Assembly (NCBI GenBank): GCA_016794925.1
Contig: JAEUIW010000020.1
Location: 1-62,703 of the forward strand
DNA length: 62,703 nucleotides
DNA from: Phycisphaerae bacterium
GTDB taxonomy: Bacteria; Planctomycetota; Phycisphaerae; Phycisphaerales; UBA1924
Direction of reading: 5' to 3'
Numbering within the stretch: the stretch's first letter is position 1; every line of letters begins with the position of its first letter. The notes under the pieces were generated by a model. It did not search any database. It saw only the letters and a list, made by a program, of their open reading frames with translations, and had not been told where the DNA came from. A program made the position numbers and the translations under genes. Of this stretch, positions 43,960 to 52,610 are shown in pieces.

Positions 43960-44530
43960 TCAGAATTCGCGGGTCGACCTACTCGGACCTCGCTGTCGGC
44001 CAGCGCGGTCGAAGTGCCGCTGACGAGACCTCCACGGGGTTCGCTTCGTCGCCCCAAAATGCGTCCACGAACGGGGTTTCTTCACATGCTGGACAATCGG
44101 CCGCGGGGTTAATGCGCCGATGGCCCGGGCTTGGCGCGACCAGTCCAGGTGCCGGGCGGCGCGGAGCAGGTCGGCGAGGGCAACTGTCGACCCAAGCGCG
44201 CCGGTGAGGACCGACCTGAAGATCGTCGGGCTGAGCTGGGTGAGGTTGAGCATGGCATGGACGCGGGGAGCCGTGAGACCGGCTCGTTGGGCCACCGACA
44301 CAACCGTGGCCTCGGTCCGCAGAAGTTCGCGGCGCCACGCGAAGGCGAGGCCAATGGCGCGGACGGGGTGGTCGCGCGCGACCGGGCGGCCATCGGGCGT
44401 GATCGTCGTCAGCAGGTCGTGACCATCGGGGTTCAGGAGCACGCGGCGGCCGTCGTGGCGTTTGATCTGGATGCGGAGCGTGAGGGCGAGATGCTGGCCG
44501 CGATCTTCGATCTCGGGCGTGAAGGGGCAT
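43960..44530 (-). pseudogene. Recombinase-associated helper-like protein, frameshifted at its start
   Basis: A minus-strand frame of about 190 codons reads FTPEIEDRGQHLALTLRIQI..., then RAIGLAFAWRRELLRTEATV and VAQRAGLTAPRVHAMLNL, then LSPTIFRSVL. This pattern (helix-turn-helix of the ParB/KorB-like kind followed by LxPxI) matches small proteins encoded beside serine recombinases in mobile elements. The frame has no start codon of its own. An ATG at 44530 lies in another frame and would join it as MPFTPEIE if the GGGG run at 44524-44527 had three bases. So there is a one-base insertion, either real or a sequencing error. No recombinase is adjacent; this is probably a remnant. Confidence 0.55.
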
Positions 44531-44586
44531 GCCGGGACCGTGTTGGTACTGTCGTGGCGTTCGCCGCGGCAATCTACACTTCGTTC

Positions 44587-45594
44587 ATGAGCCCACGCCC
44601 CCGCCGCGCGCCAGCGCCTAGCCCGTCCGCGCCCGACATCACGAGCGTCTCGCCGGAGCGACGCGCCGCCGGTGCCGTGCTGATAAACCAGATGCAGGCC
44701 CTCGACCATGCCCCCGACACGCCCGCGGTCATGTCCCGCCGCGAGCGGCTGCGCGAGGAGGCGAAGAAGTTGGGCCTCCAGCTCAAGAGTTTTTCCATCA
44801 GCGTCGAGCCGATCCCCGACCCCCTGATCGACGCGCTCCCCGCAGCCGAGCGCGAGGCCATCGAGCGCGTGCACCAGGCCATGTACGCGCAACCCGCCGC
44901 GCAGGTCGAGAAGCTGCGCGGCCTGATCGCCAAGCACCCGCAGATCCCCGTGCTGCGCAACCACCTCTATTCCGCGCTGATGACGCGAGAGGAGCATGAC
45001 GAGGCCGAGCGCGTGCTGGCCGCCTGCGTGCGCGAGTTTCCCGACTATCTCTTCGGCGTGTGCAACTACGCGATCTTTCTGCTGCAGGAAGGGCGCCTCG
45101 CCGAGGCCCGCGCGCTCCTCGAAACCGGTCCGCGCGGCCCGCGCTTCAACCTCTTCGACTTCGACCCCGCCCGCGTAGTCTTCCACATCAGCGAGGCCCT
45201 CGCCTTCGGTTGCGCGGCGGGCATATACATGAGCGCGACGGGCCGGCGCGAGGCCGCCAAAATCCAGTTCGCGATGCTGCTCGACCTCTCGCCCGAGGGC
45301 CCTCAGACCGTCGCGCTCGCCGCCGCCATGCCGCAGAGCGATGTCCACGCCGTACTCCAGGATTGGGCCGCGCGGATGGTGCAGCGCGAGCAGGCCCGCC
45401 GCGCCGCGCGCCCGAAGCACGCGAAGAAGGCCACGCCCACCGAGGCGACCACGCCGAAGGCGCGAGCAACCGGCTCGCACACTGAATTCGCCAATCGGAC
45501 GAAGTCCGCCTCGCCCAACCGTGCAGCCACCGCTGCCGCCAAGCCCGGCGTGAACAAAGATGGCAATCAAGGCCTCTTCGGCAGTCGCTCATAA
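44587..45594 (+). CDS. TPR-like protein with disordered C-terminal tail
   Basis: 335 residues. ATG at 44587, no clear ribosome site. Residues about 75-240 are helical TPR-like pairs (EKLRGLIAKHPQIPVLRNHL, EAERVLAACVREFPDYLF, NYAIFLLQEGRLAEARALLE). From about 270 the chain is Ala/Lys/Thr-rich and disordered (KHAKKATPTEATTPKARATG). No signal peptide. Family not further identified. It is convergent with the truncated efflux adaptor ending at 45603. Confidence 0.72.
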   Translation: MSPRPRRAPAPSPSAPDITSVSPERRAAGAVLINQMQALDHAPDTPAVMSRRERLREEAKKLGLQLKSFSISVEPIPDPLIDALPAAEREAIERVHQAMYAQPAAQVEKLRGLIAKHPQIPVLRNHLYSALMTREEHDEAERVLAACVREFPDYLFGVCNYAIFLLQEGRLAEARALLETGPRGPRFNLFDFDPARVVFHISEALAFGCAAGIYMSATGRREAAKIQFAMLLDLSPEGPQTVALAAAMPQSDVHAVLQDWAARMVQREQARRAARPKHAKKATPTEATTPKARATGSHTEFANRTKSASPNRAATAAAKPGVNKDGNQGLFGSRS

Positions 45595-45602
45595 CCCGTC
45601 CC

Positions 45603-46177
45603 TCATGCACCGGTCAGCCCCTTGGCCCGCTCCCAGGCGATCTTGCTCAGGTCGACCGTCGGTCCAGCCGTGAGCACGGCGGTCTTCTTCTGGAGGTAAT
45701 CGGCCTGCGCCTCACCGAGTTCCGGGCTCTCGATGATGACCACTCCTGCCCGGCCTTCGCCGTTTCGCCAAGGCGGACCTTCACCTCGACCGCTCGCCCC
45801 CGCAGCGGCGACCCGACATGCGTCATCGCCTCGGTGTTGAACGCGACACGAGCGGGCGTGACCACGGTGGGTTTGAGGATCCAGAGCTGAGCAGCCTCGT
45901 CCTTGACGCCGTAGCGAGCGATCGCGACCGCCGTGAGCGTGACCTCGTCGGCGTGCGCTTTCTCACCCTCGCCGTGACCGCCGCCGCCGTGGTCGTGCCC
46001 AGCGTGATCGTGGGCCTGTGCGGCGGGCGTGCGCTGCGGCTGACTCTCGCCCTCTGCATCCCGCTTTCTGCCGACCGAGAGCAGGGTGGCCGCGAGCGTG
46101 ACAAGTGTGAGCGTCAGCGAACGCAGAGGCGGACGTGGGCTGCGATGGTGGGTTGAGGAACGTTCTGCGTTCATCAT
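45603..46177 (-). pseudogene. Truncated heavy-metal RND efflux adaptor (CusB/CzcB-like)
   Basis: From ATG 46177: a hydrophobic export segment (SLTLTLVTLAATLLSVG), a His-rich metal-binding stretch (AHDHAGHDHGGGGHGEGE), then RND adaptor sequence VAFNTEAMTHVGSPLRGRAVEV and RLGETAKAGQE. At about 45745 the frame breaks by one base (GAGTGG where GAGGTGG restores it) and continues VVIIESPELGEAQADYLQKK...DLSKIAWERAKGLTGA before a stop at 45603. About 190 residues are present, whereas full adaptors have 400 or more, so the barrel and membrane-proximal domains are missing. The pump gene (CusA/CzcA) is also absent. The expected lipobox Cys appears as Arg (SVGRKRD). Confidence 0.75.
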
Positions 46178-46244
46178 GGGTGTCTCGGAGGGAAACGTGG
46201 GCTGGATCGGGGTTGAGGCTTTCTGGGACCGTTTGAGGCTGGGG

Positions 46245-47642
46245 TCATGGAGTGGACCGGTGAGCGGCTTGAGATACGGGTTGAACGTCCGCGGCGACGC
46301 CCGCGCCACCGATCGCTCGCTCCAGACGTGTGAGCGAGAGCGACTGGAGCCGCTCGAGATCGATGGCCTTCGCACGCGACAGGCGAAGATCCTGCTCCGC
46401 GAGCAGCAGCGGCGTGACGTCGGTCTGGCCCGCGCGGAACGACGCCTCGGCTTGATCGCGACGCGTCTGCTGAAGAGGCAAGAGTTCCTCGCGCACGCGA
46501 CGGAGGTTCTCCGCGGACGCGTGGAGCGACTGCAGCGCGACCCGCACCTCCTCGACGACCTTTCGGCTCGCGAGCGTGAGTTCGTGCCTCGCCACGATTT
46601 GCTCGGCCGTCACCCGGCTGCGCCGCGCCTGGCCCGTGTCGAAGACGGGGATCGGGCTCGACACGGAGGGGCCCGCGAACCAGCGATCGTCGCGGGTCGC
46701 GTCGACGCCCGCCGTGCTTCCCTCCCACGGCAGCAGGCGAACCAATTCCATATCGTCCCCCAGGGCCGCGAGTTTCCAGAGGGCTGACTGGATCTCAGGC
46801 CGTCGCTTCAGCGCGATGGCAAGCCAGATGCGCTCGTCCGTTTCTGCCGCAGTCGGAGCCGACCATGGCTCGACCGCCCACAGCGCCGAGGACGAGGGGC
46901 GGCCGATCAACGTGGCCAGGCGGAGCCGCTCCTCGCGGAGCGCGCGCTGGCTGTCGGCGAGCTCCACCTCCAGCTCGACACGCTGCGATTCCAGCGTGGT
47001 GACATCGTTCCTGGTTCCCTCGCCGGCGTTCAAACGTGCCCGGGACGTGCCCACAAGCTTGCCGAGCAGGTCGCGCCGCTCGGCGATGAGCGGAACGAGC
47101 GACTCAAGAGCCTGGACCGTGGCGTACCGCTCTTGCACTTCCGCCACCACGTTCAGCGCAATCGTCACGGCATCGGCGGCGGCGCTGCGCAGGCGGTTGT
47201 CAGCCGCCCGCGCTCTCGTTGGGATCTGCAGGGCCTGAACGATGTCCTGAGCGAGCGACACCTCAATCTGCGGCTTGCCGGGCCCCCATCGGAGCAGAAC
47301 GCTCAGCACGGGATTGGGAAGCAGCCGGGTCTGATCCGAGTCGGCCATGGCGATCCGGACTCGCGCCAGCGCCGACTGCAACGCCGGGGAGGTCATCGCG
47401 GCCAGTCGCACCGCCTCGATGCGCGTGAGGGTGCCAGCCGAGGTCCCCGGGTCATCGGGCTCATCGAGCGGCGCCGCCTCGACCCGGAAGACGATGGGCT
47501 CCGCAAGGCCGAGCGCGGACGCAACGTCCAGCTCGGCTCGAGGGTCCGGTCGCTGCCCGGCGCAGCCAGCCAGCGATGCGACGATCGCGATGGAGGGGAG
47601 CAGGGCGTGGAGAGCCTGTCGGGAAAGGGAGTTTCGCATCAT
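46245..47642 (-). CDS. TolC/CusC-family outer membrane efflux protein
   Basis: 465 residues from the ATG at 47642. Lipoprotein signal with lipobox SLAGC (about residue 24). The body is two repeats of long alpha-helical hairpins typical of the OEP family: RLLPNPVLSVLLRWG, the amphipathic helices ERYATVQALESLVPLIAERR and AEQIVARHELTLASRKVVEEV, and FRAGQTDVTPLLLAEQDL, the conserved end-of-helix motif. It would form the outer-membrane duct of a tripartite exporter. It sits between the truncated RND adaptor downstream and the Cys-containing small protein upstream, and could also serve the ABC exporter. Confidence 0.88.
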   Translation of the reverse strand: MMRNSLSRQALHALLPSIAIVASLAGCAGQRPDPRAELDVASALGLAEPIVFRVEAAPLDEPDDPGTSAGTLTRIEAVRLAAMTSPALQSALARVRIAMADSDQTRLLPNPVLSVLLRWGPGKPQIEVSLAQDIVQALQIPTRARAADNRLRSAAADAVTIALNVVAEVQERYATVQALESLVPLIAERRDLLGKLVGTSRARLNAGEGTRNDVTTLESQRVELEVELADSQRALREERLRLATLIGRPSSSALWAVEPWSAPTAAETDERIWLAIALKRRPEIQSALWKLAALGDDMELVRLLPWEGSTAGVDATRDDRWFAGPSVSSPIPVFDTGQARRSRVTAEQIVARHELTLASRKVVEEVRVALQSLHASAENLRRVREELLPLQQTRRDQAEASFRAGQTDVTPLLLAEQDLRLSRAKAIDLERLQSLSLTRLERAIGGAGVAADVQPVSQAAHRSTP

Positions 47643-47806
47643 GCACTCGCGAGATGGGGAACGCGTCGCGCCGTGAGTCGGGGCGGACGGCATGGAACAT
47701 GTGATGAACCGCACGCGCACGGAGAGCTTGCCTCGCGCAAGCCGCTGCACGCCGACGTGACCCGATACTGACGGGATCACTTCGGCGCGTAGAACGAGCG
47801 CGAGCG

Positions 47807-48334
47807 TCAAACAATCAGGATGATGCAGCGAACGTCACGCCAGGTATCGGGCGGTTGAGCGGCTCGTACCCATCGCCAGCACATGCGATCCGTCCATGTC
47901 TCGCGAACGCGAACTGAATCGACCGCGATCGCCCCGAACGCACCGATCGCGACGTCGAGAGTAACCCGGACCGTCGGAGCTTGGATGTCCGGAGGGTTAC
48001 CCTGCAGCGGCGTGTCCTTGCACGGTGGAACCGTGGGCACACTCGTCTGCGCACGATCGAACACGCAGCCGTCACTGGCCGTGAGCACCGTCCTCCCGGC
48101 ATCCAGCCCGGGACCGCTCAGGTCTGCGACCTGACCGCTCGCGCCGACGTACGGCGCGAAACCGCAAGCCGACACGCACTGGCCGGCGGCATTCCGCTCG
48201 CAGCCCCACTCGATCCGAGAAAGTCCGGTTCCAGCGTCACAGACCAGGAGCACGCCGGCCGCGATGGTCGCGTTGACCACGACCGCCGCAAGGCAGGCCC
48301 AGGCGATGATGGACTGGACGAGCGGGTGACGCAT
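47807..48334 (-). CDS. Small Cys-containing exported protein near efflux genes
   Basis: 175 residues from the ATG at 48334 (a TTG precedes it; GAGG is about 13 bases upstream). N-terminal export helix (SIIAWACLAAVVVNATIAAGVLL) then a mature part with about nine cysteines, including CDAG, CERNAAGQCVSACG and CKDTPLQG. The CxDxP motif and its position before a TolC-like gene are shared with the protein at 54288-54755. Such small proteins are often found at the head of metal-efflux operons in this lineage. A role in metal sensing or binding is inference. Confidence 0.6.
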   Translation of the reverse strand: MRHPLVQSIIAWACLAAVVVNATIAAGVLLVCDAGTGLSRIEWGCERNAAGQCVSACGFAPYVGASGQVADLSGPGLDAGRTVLTASDGCVFDRAQTSVPTVPPCKDTPLQGNPPDIQAPTVRVTLDVAIGAFGAIAVDSVRVRETWTDRMCWRWVRAAQPPDTWRDVRCIILIV

Positions 48335-48426
48335 CAAGAGAGCCTCAGGTCAATCGAACCGGATCATCGGCGGAGCAAACGGCGTGAAGCGGAATCAGCT
48401 ACCCAGCGTGCGACCCCGAGCCGTGC

Positions 48427-49398
48427 TCAGGGACGCACGACATGAAGGTTTGAGGCGTTGATGACCACGCCGCCGCCTTCGGCTGACACCACCGTGCCCG
48501 TCACGATGACCTCGCTGAGCTCCTTGACGCCGACCCGGCCCTTGAGGTCCGTGCGAAGGGGGTTCCCTTTGGCGTCGGCCACGCGCACGGAGACGGAGTT
48601 CGCGGCGATGTCGGTCTTCGTCTCGCAGCAGTAGTCCCACGGGGTCTTGCAACGGTCGTCGGGGTTGGCGTTGCAGGGCTTGAGGGCCGCCCCCATCAGC
48701 GTAAACACGGCTCGCCCGACGACGAACGGTTCCTTGCCTCCGCCGATGACGCCGCGCAGCGTGATCGTCTGGCCGGGCTTGAGGTCCCCGTGCTTGCGGG
48801 CGTCGGAAAGGTCTTTGGCGTCGGGCGGCGCCTCGCCGAGAAAGAAACCGTTGGGGATGCTGTCTTTCGGGACATGCAGGCCCGTCGCGTTGATCACGAG
48901 CACATCCTTGCCGTTGGCCGCCTGGACCTTGCCGATCACGAAGACCTCGGCCCCGGGCTTCAACCCGCCCACGCCGCTTAGTTCGTTGCGGAGCGTCCGT
49001 CCGCGCTCGTCGACGATCTGGACCGTGGCCTTGCTCTCGGCGGGGATGTTGCACGAGGTCTCGGGGAGCTTGTCGGCATTCGATGGGCAGCAGCCCTTGT
49101 CGGCGGCCTCATCGACGATCGTGAACACCGCGCGGTTCTTGACGAACGCGTCCTGGCTCATCGCCACGCGCCCTCGCACCGTGATCGTTTCGCCGACCTT
49201 AGCGGCTTTCATCGCGGCGGAGAGCTCAAGAGCACCCGGAGGCAACGGCTTGACGTCGACGCCGCCCGGCAGAGCGGCGGCGGCCTGCGCGGCCGAAGAC
49301 TGGGCGTTTGCCGTCGCGGTCACGCCGACCACGGCGAGAATCGAGCCCGCGGCCACCGTGAGGGCGCCGAGCGATTGGACGAGTTGGGAACGGTTCAT
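48427..49398 (-). CDS. Exported two-repeat protein of unknown function
   Basis: 323 residues, ATG at 49398 with AAGGAGT upstream. Signal peptide about 1-33 (ATANAQS). Two tandem copies of a domain of about 110 residues follow: copy 1 begins VGETITVRGRVAMSQDAFV and copy 2 begins PGQTITLRGVIGGGKEPFV; each continues with RAVFT(I/L) and a Cys cluster (GCCPS...SC; PCN...RC...YCC) and closes with a second strand set (EVFVIGKV; EVIVTGTV). The strand pattern looks OB-fold-like. The repeated Cys clusters suggest metal binding. It lies between the ABC permeases and the TolC-side genes in one orientation. Confidence 0.72.
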   Translation of the reverse strand: MNRSQLVQSLGALTVAAGSILAVVGVTATANAQSSAAQAAAALPGGVDVKPLPPGALELSAAMKAAKVGETITVRGRVAMSQDAFVKNRAVFTIVDEAADKGCCPSNADKLPETSCNIPAESKATVQIVDERGRTLRNELSGVGGLKPGAEVFVIGKVQAANGKDVLVINATGLHVPKDSIPNGFFLGEAPPDAKDLSDARKHGDLKPGQTITLRGVIGGGKEPFVVGRAVFTLMGAALKPCNANPDDRCKTPWDYCCETKTDIAANSVSVRVADAKGNPLRTDLKGRVGVKELSEVIVTGTVVSAEGGGVVINASNLHVVRP

Positions 49399-49458
49399 GG
49401 TCGATACTCCTTCAAGTGACTGTGGACAGATCAGAACTGACGGAAGACGAACGCGGCA

Positions 49459-50631
49459 TCACGCCGCCTTCAACGCGACAGGGATGGACAGCCGGAGGCA
49501 CCGCGCCGCCGGCGGGAGAGAACCGAAGAGCCCGAGCACGAGCCCAGCAAGGAGGCCAATGCCGATGACGATCGGGTCGACGAGCAGGCCGAACGCGCCC
49601 ATTGAGAACCGGACTGCGAGGCCGTCGAGGACGATCAGCGCGATCACGCACGCGATGATGGATCCGGCCGCGGACGCCAGCAGCGACTCCTGCACCAGGC
49701 TGACGACGATGGCCAGACGCCGGTACCCGATCGACTGGAGCGTCCCGAGCTCGCGCACGCGCGAAGAGAACGCCGCGTACATGGTGTTGAGCCCGCCGAA
49801 GAGCCCGCCGAGGGCGATCAGCCCGGCGGTGACCCAGGCCACGACCTTGATGGGGCCGAAGAACCCCGCCATGCGCGAGTAGTACTCGCGCTCGGGCATC
49901 GCGACCAGCTCAAGGTCAGGCCGCATCTTGGTGAACGCGGCGACGTCGGCGAACTCCGCCTCGTCCGGGTCCAGGGTAAGCAGCACGCACGAAATCGTGG
50001 TGCGTTTGGTCGCTGTCATCAGGTCGGCAAGGGAGGTCCAGACTTCACCCTCCATCACCGTGCCCGGCGCCGCGAACCGGCCCGAAACAGTCCACGGCTT
50101 GCCGTCGATGTGAAGGATCTTGCCGACCCCCAGGTCGGCATCAGCAACGCCGAGCGTCGTCCCCACCATGCGGCCGACGAGGACCTCGTCCGACCCCGGG
50201 CTGGGCAGGCGTCCTTCGATCAGCCTCACCTGCTCATGCACGAGGAGCGCCGTCGGCGTTACCCCGCGGATCATGACCTGCCGTTTCTTCTCGGTCTGCG
50301 ACTCGGTGCGCACGGGCAGCATCACGTGGACCTGCGGCGACACATAGGCCACTCCCAGGCGCGAGCGGATCCCGGGAACGCTCGCCTCGAGGACGCTCGG
50401 AGCCGCGGCCTCGATCTCGCTGCGCTCGACCGAATCCTCGCTGCCCGCGCCCATGATGAGCACATTGTGCTCCGAGCCCGAGACCCGCAGGGACGCGCCC
50501 ATGCCCCGGACGAACGCCGCTGCCGCCAGCACGAGCACGATGACCAGGGCGCTGCCCAGCACGGAGAGCACCAGCCTCGTGTTGGATCGTCCGAGGTTGC
50601 GGATCGCGTAGTCGAAGGGGAGGAGTTTCAT
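49459..50631 (-). CDS. MacB/FtsX-type ABC transporter permease 2
   Basis: 390 residues. N-terminal helix about 20-43, a large extracytoplasmic MacB-PCD-like domain (about 45-255), then three helices (about 265-287, 312-338, 350-375). VRELGTLQSIGYRRLAIVVSLVQESLL is the conserved FtsX/MacB coupling segment that contacts the ATPase. Ends PVALKAA. Starts 51 bases after permease 1, whose architecture it shares. Two different permeases with one ATPase suggest a heterodimeric exporter. Confidence 0.9.
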   Translation of the reverse strand: MKLLPFDYAIRNLGRSNTRLVLSVLGSALVIVLVLAAAAFVRGMGASLRVSGSEHNVLIMGAGSEDSVERSEIEAAAPSVLEASVPGIRSRLGVAYVSPQVHVMLPVRTESQTEKKRQVMIRGVTPTALLVHEQVRLIEGRLPSPGSDEVLVGRMVGTTLGVADADLGVGKILHIDGKPWTVSGRFAAPGTVMEGEVWTSLADLMTATKRTTISCVLLTLDPDEAEFADVAAFTKMRPDLELVAMPEREYYSRMAGFFGPIKVVAWVTAGLIALGGLFGGLNTMYAAFSSRVRELGTLQSIGYRRLAIVVSLVQESLLASAAGSIIACVIALIVLDGLAVRFSMGAFGLLVDPIVIGIGLLAGLVLGLFGSLPPAARCLRLSIPVALKAA

Positions 50632-50682
50632 CGGTGTTCGCCTCGCTGGTGTTCCTTCATGTCGAGTGGGGCTCCATGACGC

Positions 50683-51834
50683 TCACACGGCTCGGAAGCA
50701 GTGGGCGATCTCGCGCCGGCTCGCCTGCCACGCCGGCACGAGCCCCGCGGCGACGCCGACACCGCCAGCGATCACGAGCCCCGTGATCACGACGCCGGCG
50801 TCGGCGCTGACGTTGACGCTGAACCCCTCCGTTGACAGGCTGAATTTGCCCAGTTGAACGATCGCGACCGCCAGCGCCGTGCCGAGGACGCCGCCGATAA
50901 GACCGATGATCACGCCCTCGGCGATGATGAGCCGCGCGATCAGCCCGCCCCGGAATCCCAGCGTCTGGAGCACCGCGTGCTCCTTGATCCGGTCCTGCAC
51001 GCTCAGCACGATGGCGTTGGCAACCAGCGCCAGCACCGCAAAGAGGCACCCCCACCCGAGGTACCGGGTAAACCGCACGATCTCGATCACGTCCCCGCCC
51101 ACCTGCGCGACGAACGCCTTCTCGGGCTTGGTCGACGTCGGATCGGCCTCGGTGCGGAACTCGTCGTCGATCGCCCGAGCCACCGCGTCCATCTGTGCCG
51201 GGTCGGCAACCCGAACGGTGAACTGCGTGACGGTTCCCAGCCCCGCGCCCTTGGCCGCCTGCTGCAGGAAGGGCAGGTGCACGTACGCCACGTTCTGGTC
51301 CTGCGGCTCCGGAGAGGCGATGATGGCCGCCACGGTGACGGTGACGCCCGAAGAGTCGAACGAACCTCCGACCTTGAACCCGCGTCGGCTGGCGAGCAGC
51401 TCGCCCACGACCGCCGAGTCCGAGCGCGCCCCCCATCCGTCAAGCGAGCCCGAGACGACCCGCCACTTGGCGCTCAGCCCCGCGAGGTCGCCGCTGGGCA
51501 CGCCCCGGAACGTGATCACGTCGAGCGACGCGCGGCAGTTGTTGACGACGATCTTCATCGGCACGACCGCCGAGACGCCCGGGAGCTTCGCGATGCGGTC
51601 GGCGTAATGCTCGGGCAGGCGGCTGGTTGCGGGGCAGAAGCGGTTGGCGCGGAAGACCACCAGCGTCTGGTCCGCCGCCGAGACACTGGTCGCCTCGTGG
51701 ACGCCGCGTTGCAGCGCCTGCACCGCGATAAAGAGGAACATCGCCACCGTCACGCCGCCGACGGTGAGGAGCGACCGCGTCCGATGCCGCCAGACCTGCT
51801 TGAACACCACCGGAAGTAATTTCATCGAGATCAT
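50683..51834 (-). CDS. MacB/FtsX-type ABC transporter permease 1
   Basis: 383 residues from the ATG at 51834, which overlaps the ATPase stop (ATGA). N-terminal helix about 20-42 (SLLTVGGVTVAMFLFIAVQAL), periplasmic domain about 45-245, three C-terminal helices, and the coupling segment IKEHAVLQTLGFRGGLIARLI. Such mechanotransmission permeases do not move substrate through the membrane but drive the periplasmic adaptor and duct. Confidence 0.92.
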   Translation of the reverse strand: MISMKLLPVVFKQVWRHRTRSLLTVGGVTVAMFLFIAVQALQRGVHEATSVSAADQTLVVFRANRFCPATSRLPEHYADRIAKLPGVSAVVPMKIVVNNCRASLDVITFRGVPSGDLAGLSAKWRVVSGSLDGWGARSDSAVVGELLASRRGFKVGGSFDSSGVTVTVAAIIASPEPQDQNVAYVHLPFLQQAAKGAGLGTVTQFTVRVADPAQMDAVARAIDDEFRTEADPTSTKPEKAFVAQVGGDVIEIVRFTRYLGWGCLFAVLALVANAIVLSVQDRIKEHAVLQTLGFRGGLIARLIIAEGVIIGLIGGVLGTALAVAIVQLGKFSLSTEGFSVNVSADAGVVITGLVIAGGVGVAAGLVPAWQASRREIAHCFRAV

Positions 51835-52610
51835 CCCGGCACCCCCTGGCGGGCGTTCTCTCGCCCCGACAGTGAGCGATCTGCTTCGATGGCCCGCATC
51901 TCCGCGAGCTCCTGCGCCTCCACCAGCCGTCCCTTCTCCAGATGCAGCGCGCGCCGTGCGTACGCCGCGGACTTCGCGTCGTGCGTGACCAAGATGAGCG
52001 TTTTGTCCAGCTCGCGGTTGAGCCGGGTCAGGAGCGCCATGATCGCCGCGGCCGATTCCGCGTCGAGGTCGCCGGTCGGCTCGTCGGCGACGATGATCTT
52101 CGGATCGGTCACGATGGCGCGGGCGATGGCGACGCGCTGTTCCTGCCCGCCCGAGAGCTGTCGCGGGAAGTGATCGTGCCGGTCGGCGATCCCGACGAGC
52201 TGGAGCGCCGTCTGCACCCGATCGTGCCGCTCGCGGCGCGACAACCGGTGGAGCAGCAGCGGCAGCTCCACGTTCTCGTACGCCGTCAGCACCGGCACCA
52301 AGTTGTAAAGCTGGAAGACGTACCCGATGTTGTTGCTGCGCCAATCCGCCAGCCTTGACCTTGACAGTGAGGCGATGTCGACGCCGCCGATGCTCAATCG
52401 CCCGCCCGTCGGGCTGTCGATGCCCGCGATCAGATTGAGGAGGGTTGTCTTCCCGCTGCCGGAAGGCCCCATGAGCGCGAGGAAATCACCAGCATCGACA
52501 TCGAGGTCGAGCTCGTGCAGCGGCGTGATCGTGGAATCACCCTTCCTGTACGCTTTCGTCAGCCTACGGCATTCGATGAGTGGCATGGTGGGCCTCGGTG
52601 GTTGGTTCAT
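51831..52610 (-). CDS. ABC transporter ATPase (MacB/LolD type)
   Basis: 259 residues. Walker A GPSGSGKTT (about 49-57), Q-loop FQLYNL, signature LSGGQEQRVAIARA, Walker B IIVADEPTGDLD, H-loop THD. Typical of the LolD/MacB/FtsE group. The start at 52610 overlaps the adaptor stop (ATGA), which favours it over the internal ATG at MPLIECRRL. A C-terminal tail of about 40 residues after the fold is unusual for this group. Confidence 0.95.
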   Translation of the reverse strand: MNQPPRPTMPLIECRRLTKAYRKGDSTITPLHELDLDVDAGDFLALMGPSGSGKTTLLNLIAGIDSPTGGRLSIGGVDIASLSRSRLADWRSNNIGYVFQLYNLVPVLTAYENVELPLLLHRLSRRERHDRVQTALQLVGIADRHDHFPRQLSGGQEQRVAIARAIVTDPKIIVADEPTGDLDAESAAAIMALLTRLNRELDKTLILVTHDAKSAAYARRALHLEKGRLVEAQELAEMRAIEADRSLSGRENARQGVPG

